Assembly (NCBI GenBank): GCA_017459805.1
Contig: JAFUCE010000138.1
Coordinates: 1-38,822 of the forward strand
DNA length: 38,822 nt
DNA from: Eggerthellaceae bacterium
GTDB taxonomy: Bacteria > Actinomycetota > Coriobacteriia > Coriobacteriales > Eggerthellaceae
Direction of reading: 5' to 3'
Shown here: positions 6,212 to 14,623 of the stretch, in pieces
Position numbering within the stretch: position 1 is the stretch's first letter
Layout: the number at the start of each line of letters is the position of its first letter
Program-made: the position numbers and the translations under genes
Notes under the pieces: generated by a model
The model's input: only the letters and a program-made list of their open reading frames with translations
Database searches by the model: none
Told to the model about the DNA's origin: nothing

Positions 6212-9200
6212 ATGCTTATAGAGGCGCTTACATATCCGCTTCAAGACTGTGAAGCTCTTCAGCCCTTTTGGGCACTGCTTGATGCTGGCGAAGATGCAAG
6301 CCTAGGCATTGCGCAGTCGGCGCGTCCTTTTATGGTGGCAGCGCGATTTGCGCGTACTCCGCAACCTACTCTCGTTGTTGTCCCGGCCGAACTCGGAGCC
6401 CAGGATTTCGTTAGGCAGCTTCGTTCCTATTTAGGCGAAGATAAGGTACTTCATTTTCCTGCTAAAGCGAAAACGCCTTGGGACGATGGCGCAGAAAAAG
6501 CGAACCTTGTAGCAGCACGTTTTGAAGCGCTGTATGCCTTGGCTCACTCTGAAGATAAAATCGTTGTGGCTTCGGCTCGGTCTCTCCTCCATAAGTTGCC
6601 TCCAAGGAGTGCAGACTCTTATATTCCTCTTACGCTTTATAGGGGAGAAGAGCTTGCTTCGGACTTAGAAGGTTATGAAGACCTCCGTTTCACACTTGAG
6701 GAAATGGGCTATGTTAATACTGGCGAACTTGAGGGTCCGGGCAGCTTTACATCACGGGCAGGTACTATTGACATATTCCCGGGTAACATGCCATACCCCA
6801 TACGAATTGATTTTTTCGGTGATGAAATCGAGGACATACGCCGTTTGGTGCCAGTTACGGGCCAGACTATACAGCAGCTTGATACGGTTCGCGTTTTCCC
6901 TGTTCGCGAGCTTCGTCCTTCGAAACGCGCGCTTGCTCGTGCGAGGGATGCGCTCTACAACCCCGCCAAAACCAACCCCGTTTTGCGTGAGATGTTTGAA
7001 AAATTGGAACAGGGTAGCCCAGGCACAATCGACGACGCCCTTCTTCCATACCTTTATAAAAGCCTTGAAGGGGTGGGGGACTATCTGGGCGAAGATGCGC
7101 TCAGCGTTTTAATAGAGCCACGTTCGCTTATTGACGACGCCCTTCATGCTCGTGATGAATTGCAAGCTAAGGCAGAAGGATCGAGCATTCCTGCCGATGG
7201 TATGTATCATGAAGCTTCGAAGCTTGACTTTGGCAATAATCAGCGAGTTCTGTACCAATCAATAATGAGCATAGGCACAAAGCTTGACGCCGAAATGCCC
7301 GTAAAGCGCACTGATGTAGCAGGCGACCCTGAAAAAATATTTGGTAAGCTTCGCAATTTAGTCGATGCAGCCTACACCGTTATACTCTGTGCTCCTCATT
7401 TTCGGGCGCGTGAAGAAATGAAGCTCGAACTTGTTGACCGCGGTATTCCAATTGTTGAATACATCGAAAAACGCGAAAGCAATCCTGCGGTCCTCAAGCA
7501 GGGCGTCGTACATATAAGCGATGTCGATATTCCTCTTGGCTTTATTCTTCCTAAGGCAAAACTTGCCATAGTCAGCCTCTCTGACACACAAGCTACGGGT
7601 AAGCTTGGATTACATAAACAAGTAGATATAACAGAGATAACCTTTCCTTATTCACCGGGCGACTACGTGGTACATGCTTCCCATGGCATTGCCTTTTTCC
7701 GCGAACTGACAAGAAGAATGATTGACGGAGTCGAACGTGATTATTTACTGCTTGAATACGCCGAAGACGACAAACTCTATGTTCCCGTTGAACAATTTGA
7801 CCGCGTGACACGCTATGTGGGCCCAGAAGGCGCCTCACCACGCTTGACACGTCTTAATACAAGCGACTGGTCACGAGCAATCAATAAGGCCCGCAAAGCA
7901 ACACGCAAACTCGCCTTTGACCTTGTTGATGTATATGCGCGCCGTGCTGCAGCGCAAGGCTTTGCCTTTTCGCCCGATACCCCGTGGCAAAAAGAAATGG
8001 AAGAGGACTTCCCCTATAGTGAAACACCTGACCAGCTTGCCGCTATTGCCGATGTTAAGGCCGATATGCAAGCAGTGCGTCCTATGGATAGACTCATATG
8101 TGGCGATGTCGGTTTTGGCAAGACCGAGGTGGCGCTGAGGGCTGCGTTTAAGGCCACGCAGGACGCCAAGCAGGTCATGGTTTTGTGTCCAACCACTATT
8201 TTGGCGCAGCAACACTACACTACTTTTACCGAACGTTTTGAACCATACGGTATTGAGGTTGAAGTACTTTCGCGTTTTCGTACTCCAGCGCAACAGAGCG
8301 CGGCGCTTGATGGGTTTTCGCAAGGGAAGGTTGATGTGCTCATTGGGACCCATCGCTTGCTTTCCCGCGATGTAAACCCGCATGACCTCGGACTTGTTAT
8401 TATCGATGAAGAACAGCGTTTTGGTGTTGGGCATAAGGAACAGCTCAAAAACCTTCGCGAGTATATTGATGTGCTTACGCTTTCGGCAACGCCCATTCCT
8501 CGTACTATGCAAATGGGTTTGTCGGGGGTGCGTGACATGAGCCTTATCCTTACCCCGCCCGATGATCGTTTACCAGTTGAAGTGCATGTCGGGGAATGGG
8601 ACATCGACGTTATCAGCGGTGCTATCAATCGAGAACTACAACGTGGTGGGCAGGTCTACTACGTCAGCAATCGCGTTCGCAGCATGCAGGATGCGCAGAA
8701 ACGAGTTCTTTCCGCGGCTCCTTCGGCGCGTGTTGCCGTGGCCCATGGCCAAATGAGCAAAGATGAACTCGAAAGTGTTATGGAAGAATTTGCAGCGGGC
8801 ACCATTGACGTTTTGGTTGCTACAACCATTATTGAAAGCGGTATCGACAATCCCCATACCAATACCTTGATTATCGAAGATTCCCAGCGCCTTGGGCTTG
8901 CGCAAATGTATCAGCTCAAAGGGCGGGTTGGGCGAAGCAACCGGCAAGCCTATGCCTACTTTTTGTTCCCTGAGCAGGTAAATCTTACCGAAGAAGCCAT
9001 GGCACGTCTTCTTGCCATAGACGAACATCAAGATCTGGGAAGCGGCATGCGTATATCTATGCGTGATTTAGAGATTCGTGGAGCAGGCTCTCTTTTGGGT
9101 GCCGAGCAAAGCGGCAATATGAGCGCGGTTGGTTTTGACTTGTTTGCAAGTATGCTTGCTGGGGCAGTGCAGGCAACACGCGAAGGAAGAAAAGATTCCG

Positions 9201-9655
9201 CAGAAGTATTGCCACCAGCACTTTCTGATATCACGGTAAATGTTAACGAGCATGCTTATATTCCAGAAGATTACATCCGCGATACGGACGAGCGCGTGCT
9301 CCTGTATCGCAGGATAGCGCATGCTTTATCTATTGCCGAAGTGAAGCGCGTTCAAAATGAGGCGCTTGCCCGCTACGGCGCTATGCCGCAGGCCTGCCTC
9401 AATTACTTTACGAAAGCCGAAACAAAGGCTTTAGCACATGAACTGGGCATTAAGGTCATAAGCACCGTCGCGGGAAAAGTAAATATTGAGCCCTGCGCTC
9501 AACCAAAGGGTGATTTGTGGTCTGGACTGCAAGGCATGAAAGCGCGTTATATTCCAAGTAAGAAAAAACTGCAAATACCCCTGAAGTATTTTGCCTTAGA
9601 GGAAGATGGCACTCTGCTCGAAGCTATTCGAGATTTTCTTCTTGCTCTGACCTAA
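6212..9655 (+). CDS. mfd: Transcription-repair coupling factor Mfd
   Basis: Mfd pushes stalled RNA polymerase off damaged DNA and recruits UvrA for nucleotide excision repair. The 1147-residue product has the full family layout: an N-terminal UvrB-like module, an RNA-polymerase interaction module around residues 480-560 (the YVVHASHGIA region), a superfamily 2 motor with Walker A GDVGFGKT (631-638) and Walker B DEEQ (732-735), a helicase C domain with the SRQR-like GRVGRSN segment, and the C-terminal TRCF domain. Length equals the family norm. Only a weak AGGA lies 11 bases before the ATG, and TAGGAT-like -10 sequence is close by, so the leader must be very short. The 3' end overlaps the convergent Fe-S protein gene by 32 bases. 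Confidence 0.97.
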   Translation: MLIEALTYPLQDCEALQPFWALLDAGEDASLGIAQSARPFMVAARFARTPQPTLVVVPAELGAQDFVRQLRSYLGEDKVLHFPAKAKTPWDDGAEKANLVAARFEALYALAHSEDKIVVASARSLLHKLPPRSADSYIPLTLYRGEELASDLEGYEDLRFTLEEMGYVNTGELEGPGSFTSRAGTIDIFPGNMPYPIRIDFFGDEIEDIRRLVPVTGQTIQQLDTVRVFPVRELRPSKRALARARDALYNPAKTNPVLREMFEKLEQGSPGTIDDALLPYLYKSLEGVGDYLGEDALSVLIEPRSLIDDALHARDELQAKAEGSSIPADGMYHEASKLDFGNNQRVLYQSIMSIGTKLDAEMPVKRTDVAGDPEKIFGKLRNLVDAAYTVILCAPHFRAREEMKLELVDRGIPIVEYIEKRESNPAVLKQGVVHISDVDIPLGFILPKAKLAIVSLSDTQATGKLGLHKQVDITEITFPYSPGDYVVHASHGIAFFRELTRRMIDGVERDYLLLEYAEDDKLYVPVEQFDRVTRYVGPEGASPRLTRLNTSDWSRAINKARKATRKLAFDLVDVYARRAAAQGFAFSPDTPWQKEMEEDFPYSETPDQLAAIADVKADMQAVRPMDRLICGDVGFGKTEVALRAAFKATQDAKQVMVLCPTTILAQQHYTTFTERFEPYGIEVEVLSRFRTPAQQSAALDGFSQGKVDVLIGTHRLLSRDVNPHDLGLVIIDEEQRFGVGHKEQLKNLREYIDVLTLSATPIPRTMQMGLSGVRDMSLILTPPDDRLPVEVHVGEWDIDVISGAINRELQRGGQVYYVSNRVRSMQDAQKRVLSAAPSARVAVAHGQMSKDELESVMEEFAAGTIDVLVATTIIESGIDNPHTNTLIIEDSQRLGLAQMYQLKGRVGRSNRQAYAYFLFPEQVNLTEEAMARLLAIDEHQDLGSGMRISMRDLEIRGAGSLLGAEQSGNMSAVGFDLFASMLAGAVQATREGRKDSAEVLPPALSDITVNVNEHAYIPEDYIRDTDERVLLYRRIAHALSIAEVKRVQNEALARYGAMPQACLNYFTKAETKALAHELGIKVISTVAGKVNIEPCAQPKGDLWSGLQGMKARYIPSKKKLQIPLKYFALEEDGTLLEAIRDFLLALT

Positions 9656-10712
9656 GGTAAATTTCTGCGCTCGCTTCTTCAATACTGCAGGCACCTGTTT
9701 CACATACATCAACGCAGATACCGCAGCCCACGCAAAGGCGAGGGTCAATTTCAAGTTTGTTATCTTTGACATAACGTGCCCCGCTTGGGCATGAACGAGC
9801 ACAGTCGTGCGCATTTACGCATAGTGCGGAATCAGTTTTTGAAACAGCAACTTCAATTACTGGAGCAAGATCGGGGCGTGCTTCTATGGTTTCAAGGACC
9901 AGCTGCTGTTTCGGGAACATAAGACGTTTGCCACTTTCAGGTGCAAAATCTTTGTAGGGGTTTTCACTTGCCAGATGAAGGCGCATGGCCGCACGCTGAC
10001 GTTCCTTGCGTTCGTAGTAGTCTTTGAGGACGCTTGAATTACGCAGGCGGCGTTTACCTGAAGCGATGTTTGCAGCGTCAACGGCAAATCCTTCGAACAT
10101 GGCGCGTCGTTCGCTTGTCTCGTTTTCAGCATATTTATCGAGAAGCTTTTGCTTGTCCGGTATTCTGAAAGTGAAGAGAACCTTTTCACCCGTGCGTTCC
10201 TCGGCTATTTCTATAGCTCGTCCGAAAAGCGTTCCCCCCAGTTCGCCGCCACGTTCACAGTCTTCGCAGTACTTGAGGTCGCAGGCTATAGTGACGCGAA
10301 TTCCTTCTGCCAATATGAGCGTCCACATCTCTGGCGAAAGCATAGAAAGGCAGGGGAGTACGACGACGTTGTTGTCGACTTCAAAACTGGGAAAAACGTT
10401 TTCTTTGCAGGTAAGATAGGCTCGCTGGCCACCTTCGGCAATACGACGAATGCGCGCGTGCAGGTCAAACATGGTCATGCGTGTTGAAGCGAAGGCGTCG
10501 CATATGCCAAAGCAGATACCACATCCATTGCACAGGTCATGGTCTACGCTTGGTTCGCCTGCTTCTTCTGGCACAGAAATAGCGTCCTTGGGGCAGCAGT
10601 AGGCGCAGCGTCTGCAGTCAGAGCCAACTGCATGCGTACAAAACTCACGCGCCACTACCAGCTTTTGCTTGGGGCGTTCAGGGGCAGAAGTATGGGAAGC
10701 TACGCTAGACAC
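9624..10712 (-). CDS. Multi-cluster 4Fe-4S ferredoxin-domain protein of unknown role
   Basis: This 362-residue cytoplasmic protein carries paired ferredoxin-like motifs at both ends. At the N terminus Cys25, Cys33, Cys36 and Cys40 (or Cys39) precede Pro, and Cys61/64/67/71 form a standard CxxCxxCxxxC set. Near the C terminus there is a second Cys-x-Cys-Pro region (starting CVNAHDC) and a standard CVGCGICVDVC. The middle third has a further Cys group (PCLSML ... ACDLKYCEDC), loosely recalling hydrogenase Fe-S subunits, then a charged Lys/Arg-rich helix. Electron transfer is likely, but partner and pathway are unknown. The start is GTG at 10712, with GAGGT five bases ahead, overlapping the gltX stop by eight bases, so it is probably translated by coupling to gltX. 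The overlap with mfd is tail-to-tail. Confidence 0.75.
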   Translation of the reverse strand: MSSVASHTSAPERPKQKLVVAREFCTHAVGSDCRRCAYCCPKDAISVPEEAGEPSVDHDLCNGCGICFGICDAFASTRMTMFDLHARIRRIAEGGQRAYLTCKENVFPSFEVDNNVVVLPCLSMLSPEMWTLILAEGIRVTIACDLKYCEDCERGGELGGTLFGRAIEIAEERTGEKVLFTFRIPDKQKLLDKYAENETSERRAMFEGFAVDAANIASGKRRLRNSSVLKDYYERKERQRAAMRLHLASENPYKDFAPESGKRLMFPKQQLVLETIEARPDLAPVIEVAVSKTDSALCVNAHDCARSCPSGARYVKDNKLEIDPRLCVGCGICVDVCETGACSIEEASAEIYLRSEQEENLE

Positions 10713-12285
10713 CGAATACCTCGGATAGGGTGAAATCTATGCGCGCAAGTACATCTTCGCGCTTCATGAGTTCAATACTTTCAAATAATGGCGGCGAAAC
10801 CATGTCCCCGCACACAGCGACACGCAAGGGTTGGAAAAGATTTTTAGGCTTAATATCGAGGGGTTCGCAGAGCGCCTTACACGCATCTTGCAAAGGATCG
10901 CAGAGCCAGGCAATGCTTTCATCTGCAAGAACACCACGGCACGCACGCAATGCCTCGTCAGCACGGGCTCCATCCTTGCGCAGGACTTTGTTTACACTTG
11001 TTTCATCGAGCACAACACTGGGCCCCCAAAACATATAGGCAAGCTTACTTTGAGCTTCGGAAAGAGTTGTTTCACGTTCAGAAACAAGAGGATAGAGGGC
11101 TTCGTAGAATGAAGGACGTGTATTCGAGTCTTCATTGAAAGCTGCCTGCTGTTCGTCGCTCATTGTGTAATTCTGCAAGCCGTCAGCATCTTGGTCGTTC
11201 GAAGTATTAACGACAACGCTTTCAACATGGGGGTAGCCCTGCGCATGCGCACGCGCAAGCCATGGTGTGGACAGGTCTACCCATGCTTTAGGACCTAAGG
11301 CTTGAATGTATTGACCGTTCATCCAATCGAGCTTTTGGTCATCGAAGACAGCATCTTTTTTGGTTACGCGCTCAAGACTAAATTCGCGGCACAGGGTTTC
11401 GCGGTCGATGATAGTGCTTTCGCCGTCAAGACTCCAACCCAGCAAAGCCAAGAAGTTCACCATGCAGTCACTTAAATAACCGGCTTCTTTATATTCCTCA
11501 ACACTTGTTGCTCCATGGCGCTTGGAAAGCTTTTTACCATCTGAACCCAAAATCATAGAGAGGTGAGCAAAGCGTGGAATGGCTGCACCCAATGCCTCGT
11601 AAATGAGAATTTGTCGTGGCGTGTTAGAGAGGTGGTCATCACCGCGAATAACATGCGTTATAGCCATGTTAACGTCGTCGCAGACCACCGCAAAGTTATA
11701 AGTTGGGCTGCCGTCGCTGCGCACCAGAATCATGTCGTCCATTACTTCAATGGGGAAACTCATTGGACCATAGACTTCATCGTTAAATTCAACAGGACCA
11801 TGGTCTTCAGGAACCTTCAAGCGCCAGACATGGGCTTCACCTGCATCTATACGTGCCTGGGCTTCTTCTTTGCTCAGATGTCGGCACGTGCGGTCATAAC
11901 CTGAATAGGCTTCGCCCGCTGCTTCACGTTTGGTATCAAGTTCTTCCTTGCTGCAAAAACAGGGGTAGACCGCATCGCGTTCTTTCAGGGTTTCAAGGGC
12001 CAACATATAAGTATCCATGCGCTGCATTTGGAAGTAAGGGCCATATTCGCCGCCCACTTCAGGACCTTCGTCCCAATCAAGGCCCAGCCAACGCAGAGCA
12101 CGCAAAATTATTTGAGTGTTTTCTTCCGTTGATCGCTCAGGGTCGGTATCTTCAATGCGTAAGACAAAGCTACCGCCCGTAGCGCGTGCATAAGCCCAGT
12201 TGTATATGGCGGTTCGAGCGCCACCCACATGCAGCATTCCTGTTGGGGAGGGCGCAAAACGCACCCGTACTTCTCCGTTTGGCAT
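10705..12285 (-). CDS. gltX: Glutamyl-tRNA synthetase
   Basis: This class I synthetase charges tRNA with glutamate (or also tRNA-Gln if the GatCAB route is used; that cannot be told here). The 526-residue product has the HIGH-type motif in APSPTGMLHVGG (His19), a zinc-type Cys region (CFCSKEE ... TCRH), and KLSKR (252-256). ATG at 12285 is preferred because GGAG sits six bases upstream and VRVRFAPSPTG then falls at the usual N terminus. A second candidate ATG at 12327 overlaps the stop of the upstream membrane-protein gene as TAATG and would add 14 residues. Downstream it overlaps the Fe-S protein gene. The three genes appear to form one minus-strand operon. Confidence 0.96.
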   Translation of the reverse strand: MPNGEVRVRFAPSPTGMLHVGGARTAIYNWAYARATGGSFVLRIEDTDPERSTEENTQIILRALRWLGLDWDEGPEVGGEYGPYFQMQRMDTYMLALETLKERDAVYPCFCSKEELDTKREAAGEAYSGYDRTCRHLSKEEAQARIDAGEAHVWRLKVPEDHGPVEFNDEVYGPMSFPIEVMDDMILVRSDGSPTYNFAVVCDDVNMAITHVIRGDDHLSNTPRQILIYEALGAAIPRFAHLSMILGSDGKKLSKRHGATSVEEYKEAGYLSDCMVNFLALLGWSLDGESTIIDRETLCREFSLERVTKKDAVFDDQKLDWMNGQYIQALGPKAWVDLSTPWLARAHAQGYPHVESVVVNTSNDQDADGLQNYTMSDEQQAAFNEDSNTRPSFYEALYPLVSERETTLSEAQSKLAYMFWGPSVVLDETSVNKVLRKDGARADEALRACRGVLADESIAWLCDPLQDACKALCEPLDIKPKNLFQPLRVAVCGDMVSPPLFESIELMKREDVLARIDFTLSEVFGV

Positions 12286-12326
12286 AGTGTTCTCCGTATC
12301 CGCGTTCTTATTCAAGAATTCTAGCA

Positions 12327-13166
12327 TTACCGCCTGAGCAAATGCCGACCAAATAGGATACAAACAAGCGAGAGAGCAATAGTTACGATAATCCAGATGG
12401 CTGCCATGGCAATCCAAAATCCTGTAGGCAACATGCAAATGAGCAAACTATCAGCAGGGAAGGTCCAATTTCCCTGCGGGAAGAAAAGGCCATGGAAGGC
12501 GGAAAAGAAGGCATTAAAGTCTACGATTGCCCAAACACCTATAGAAATCATAGCCAGCAAAAGTAGTGCTGGGGCAGCAATAAGGGCCCGTCCAAGGGCA
12601 CGTTTTTTGCTCGTGACTCCCAAGATTACGCCTGATATCAAGGTAATGACGGCAATAACGATTAAGACGGGAACAGCTACGCGTATGATTTTGTTGCAAT
12701 CGATAAGATGCTTTATTTCGTTTTCGCCGAGCGAATATTGATTTCCTTGTGCTGCTAGCTCATACATTTGCACCGTCGCCGTGCCCGTTGTTGGGATGCT
12801 TACTTTCTTCCACTTTTCAGCTTTTATTGATTCTTTTGCAGAAGAATTCTTAGCCGCATCCATGATGCGCATCGCAAGGACATTAGTTGCCGAAGAATCA
12901 CTGGTGCCATGAAAACCGACCGTAAAATCACGAGTTGCGCTTGCGAGTTCGATGGTGTCGTCGGGAAGATAAACGCTCGTTTCAAAATCGCTAAACAGGC
13001 GCGATAGGGCCGGTGTCGTTGTTGGTAGGGTACAAACGGCAAACCCAGCGGCAAATAGGCTGATGGCAAGCGTGATGGAAAACAGAATTCCTAAAAGAAT
13101 GGAACGCAGTGTGGGATGCGATGTACTCTTTTCGTTATAGTCGGACAATATCCTTTTGTCTTTCAT
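12327..13166 (-). CDS. DUF1461 (TIGR01906-type) integral membrane protein
   Basis: The 279-residue product matches the layout of the DUF1461 family, whose function is not established. A hydrophobic helix at about 23-47 is followed by a polar, probably extracytoplasmic, segment of about 100 residues. Helices follow at about 160-182, 190-212 and 245-272. The conserved-looking FHGLFFPQGNWTFPADSLLICMLP region (in parts: FHGLFF, GNWTF, LICMLP) between the last helices is the feature that led to the family call. There is no Shine-Dalgarno before the ATG at 13166. An extended -10 (TGCTAAACT) ends five bases before it, suggesting a leaderless message. A TTG 15 bases upstream is possible but also lacks a ribosome site. 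Its stop overlaps an alternative gltX ATG. Confidence 0.75.
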   Translation of the reverse strand: MKDKRILSDYNEKSTSHPTLRSILLGILFSITLAISLFAAGFAVCTLPTTTPALSRLFSDFETSVYLPDDTIELASATRDFTVGFHGTSDSSATNVLAMRIMDAAKNSSAKESIKAEKWKKVSIPTTGTATVQMYELAAQGNQYSLGENEIKHLIDCNKIIRVAVPVLIVIAVITLISGVILGVTSKKRALGRALIAAPALLLLAMISIGVWAIVDFNAFFSAFHGLFFPQGNWTFPADSLLICMLPTGFWIAMAAIWIIVTIALSLVCILFGRHLLRR

Positions 13167-13171
13167 GTGTG

Positions 13172-13180
13172 AGTTTAGCA
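13172..13180 (-). promoter_or_regulatory. Extended -10 promoter at the DUF1461 gene start
   Basis: On the minus strand TGCTAAACT (TGnTAnnnT) is followed by five bases and then ATG. With the usual 6-7 base distance, transcription would begin at the start codon. No ribosome site is present, consistent with leaderless expression. Confidence 0.45.
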
Positions 13181-13294
13181 ACTAGCAGGCTCAAAGGCCT
13201 AATTACAAAGCCCCTTTGCCTGCATTGAGTGTATCATGTTAGTCCGCTAAAAGTTGCTTACAGATTATTCTTACGGTTAAAAGGAGTATGTGAT

Positions 13295-14572
13295 ATGGGT
13301 GAACTAAGTGCAGACAAGCGTGTATATACCTTTACGAGCGAATCGGTTACCGAAGGGCACCCCGACAAAATGTGCGATCAGATTTCTGATGCCATTCTGG
13401 ACGCCATTATTGTGCGTGAGGCTGAGCTTGAAAAAGAGGGTTACGTTTCTCCTAATAGTAAACGTGCAGCGAGCGTAGCTGATCTTCGTTGCGCTATCGA
13501 AACCTTTACTACAACAGGCATTATCACGGTTATGGGCGAAGTGCGCACTCAGGCTTATGTTGATGTTGACAAAATCGTACGTGAAGTGGTTGAAGACATC
13601 GGCTATACCGGATCTGACATGGGCTTTGATGCGGCAACTTGCGCGGTAGCTAATTACATACACCCACAATCGGCTGACATAGCTCTTGGCGTCGACGAAA
13701 GCTACGAAATGCAACATGGCACCGTTGATGGAAGCGACCCCTACGATACCATCGGCGCGGGTGACCAAGGCGTCATGTTTGGCTATGCTTGCAATGAAAC
13801 CAGTGCTCTTATGCCTATGCCCATCTATTTAGCTCATCGCTTGTCAGAGCGTCTGACCGAAGTGCGTAAAAACAATACGCTGCCTTATTTGCGCCCTGAC
13901 GGAAAGACTCAGGTGAGCGTGCGCTACGAAGACGACAAACCCGTCTCGGTTGAAACCATCCTTATTTCGACCCAGCATGCACCCGATGTTGAAACTGACC
14001 AAATACGTCAAGATATGATCGAGCACCTTATTAAGCCAGTGTTCGCCCTCGAAGGCGTTTCGGCAGATGATGCTGAAATATACGTTAATCCTACCGGACG
14101 TTTTGTCGTTGGCGGCCCTATGGGGGATACCGGCCTTACGGGGCGCAAGGTTATTGTTGACACCTATGGTGGCATGGGGCGCCATGGTGGTGGTGCCTTT
14201 AGTGGAAAGGACTGGACGAAAGTCGATCGCTCTGCTGCTTATGCTGCCCGCTGGGTTGCTAAAAACATTGTGGCGGCAGGCCTAGCGGACCGTTGCGAAG
14301 TTCAATTTGCCTACGCTATTGGTGTTGCACATCCACTTTCCTTGCTGGTGGAAACCTTCGGGACAAACACCGTTCCTGTTAATAGCATTGAAGCGGCGGT
14401 AAAAGAAGTTTTTGACCTGCGCCCAGCGGCTATTATCGATGCCCTTGACCTGCGCAGACCTATATATCGTCTTACTTCAGCCTACGGCCATTTTGGTCGT
14501 GAATTACCAGAGTTTACTTGGGAACAAACCAACCGCATCGACGCCCTGCGTGCTGCTGCAGGAATTGCATAG
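13295..14572 (+). CDS. metK: S-adenosylmethionine synthetase
   Basis: MetK makes S-adenosylmethionine from methionine and ATP in the cytoplasm. The 425-residue product has the family signatures [17 protein letters not shown] near the N terminus, [12 protein letters not shown], and the glycine-rich phosphate loop [19 protein letters not shown]. It is a little longer than the usual 380-400 residues because of extra residues around 38-60 (after [12 protein letters not shown]). The ATG at 13295 is supported by AAGGAG eight bases upstream; an upstream in-frame start at 13229 has no such site. The gene diverges from DUF1461 and stands alone. No SAM riboswitch fold is recognised in the 128-base gap. 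It converges on priA with 51 bases between stops. Confidence 0.97.
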   Translation: MGELSADKRVYTFTSESVTEGHPDKMCDQISDAILDAIIVREAELEKEGYVSPNSKRAASVADLRCAIETFTTTGIITVMGEVRTQAYVDVDKIVREVVEDIGYTGSDMGFDAATCAVANYIHPQSADIALGVDESYEMQHGTVDGSDPYDTIGAGDQGVMFGYACNETSALMPMPIYLAHRLSERLTEVRKNNTLPYLRPDGKTQVSVRYEDDKPVSVETILISTQHAPDVETDQIRQDMIEHLIKPVFALEGVSADDAEIYVNPTGRFVVGGPMGDTGLTGRKVIVDTYGGMGRHGGGAFSGKDWTKVDRSAAYAARWVAKNIVAAGLADRCEVQFAYAIGVAHPLSLLVETFGTNTVPVNSIEAAVKEVFDLRPAAIIDALDLRRPIYRLTSAYGHFGRELPEFTWEQTNRIDALRAAAGIA

Positions 14573-14623
14573 CCTATTTGTAGTATTGAACCACTAAACC
14601 CTCACGTGAGAGGCATGACGCAT

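Noticed and set aside
13182-13294. SAM riboswitch upstream of metK
   Set aside because: The gap is only about 110 bases and no SAM-I, SAM-II or SMK-box pattern or terminator/antiterminator pair is visible.
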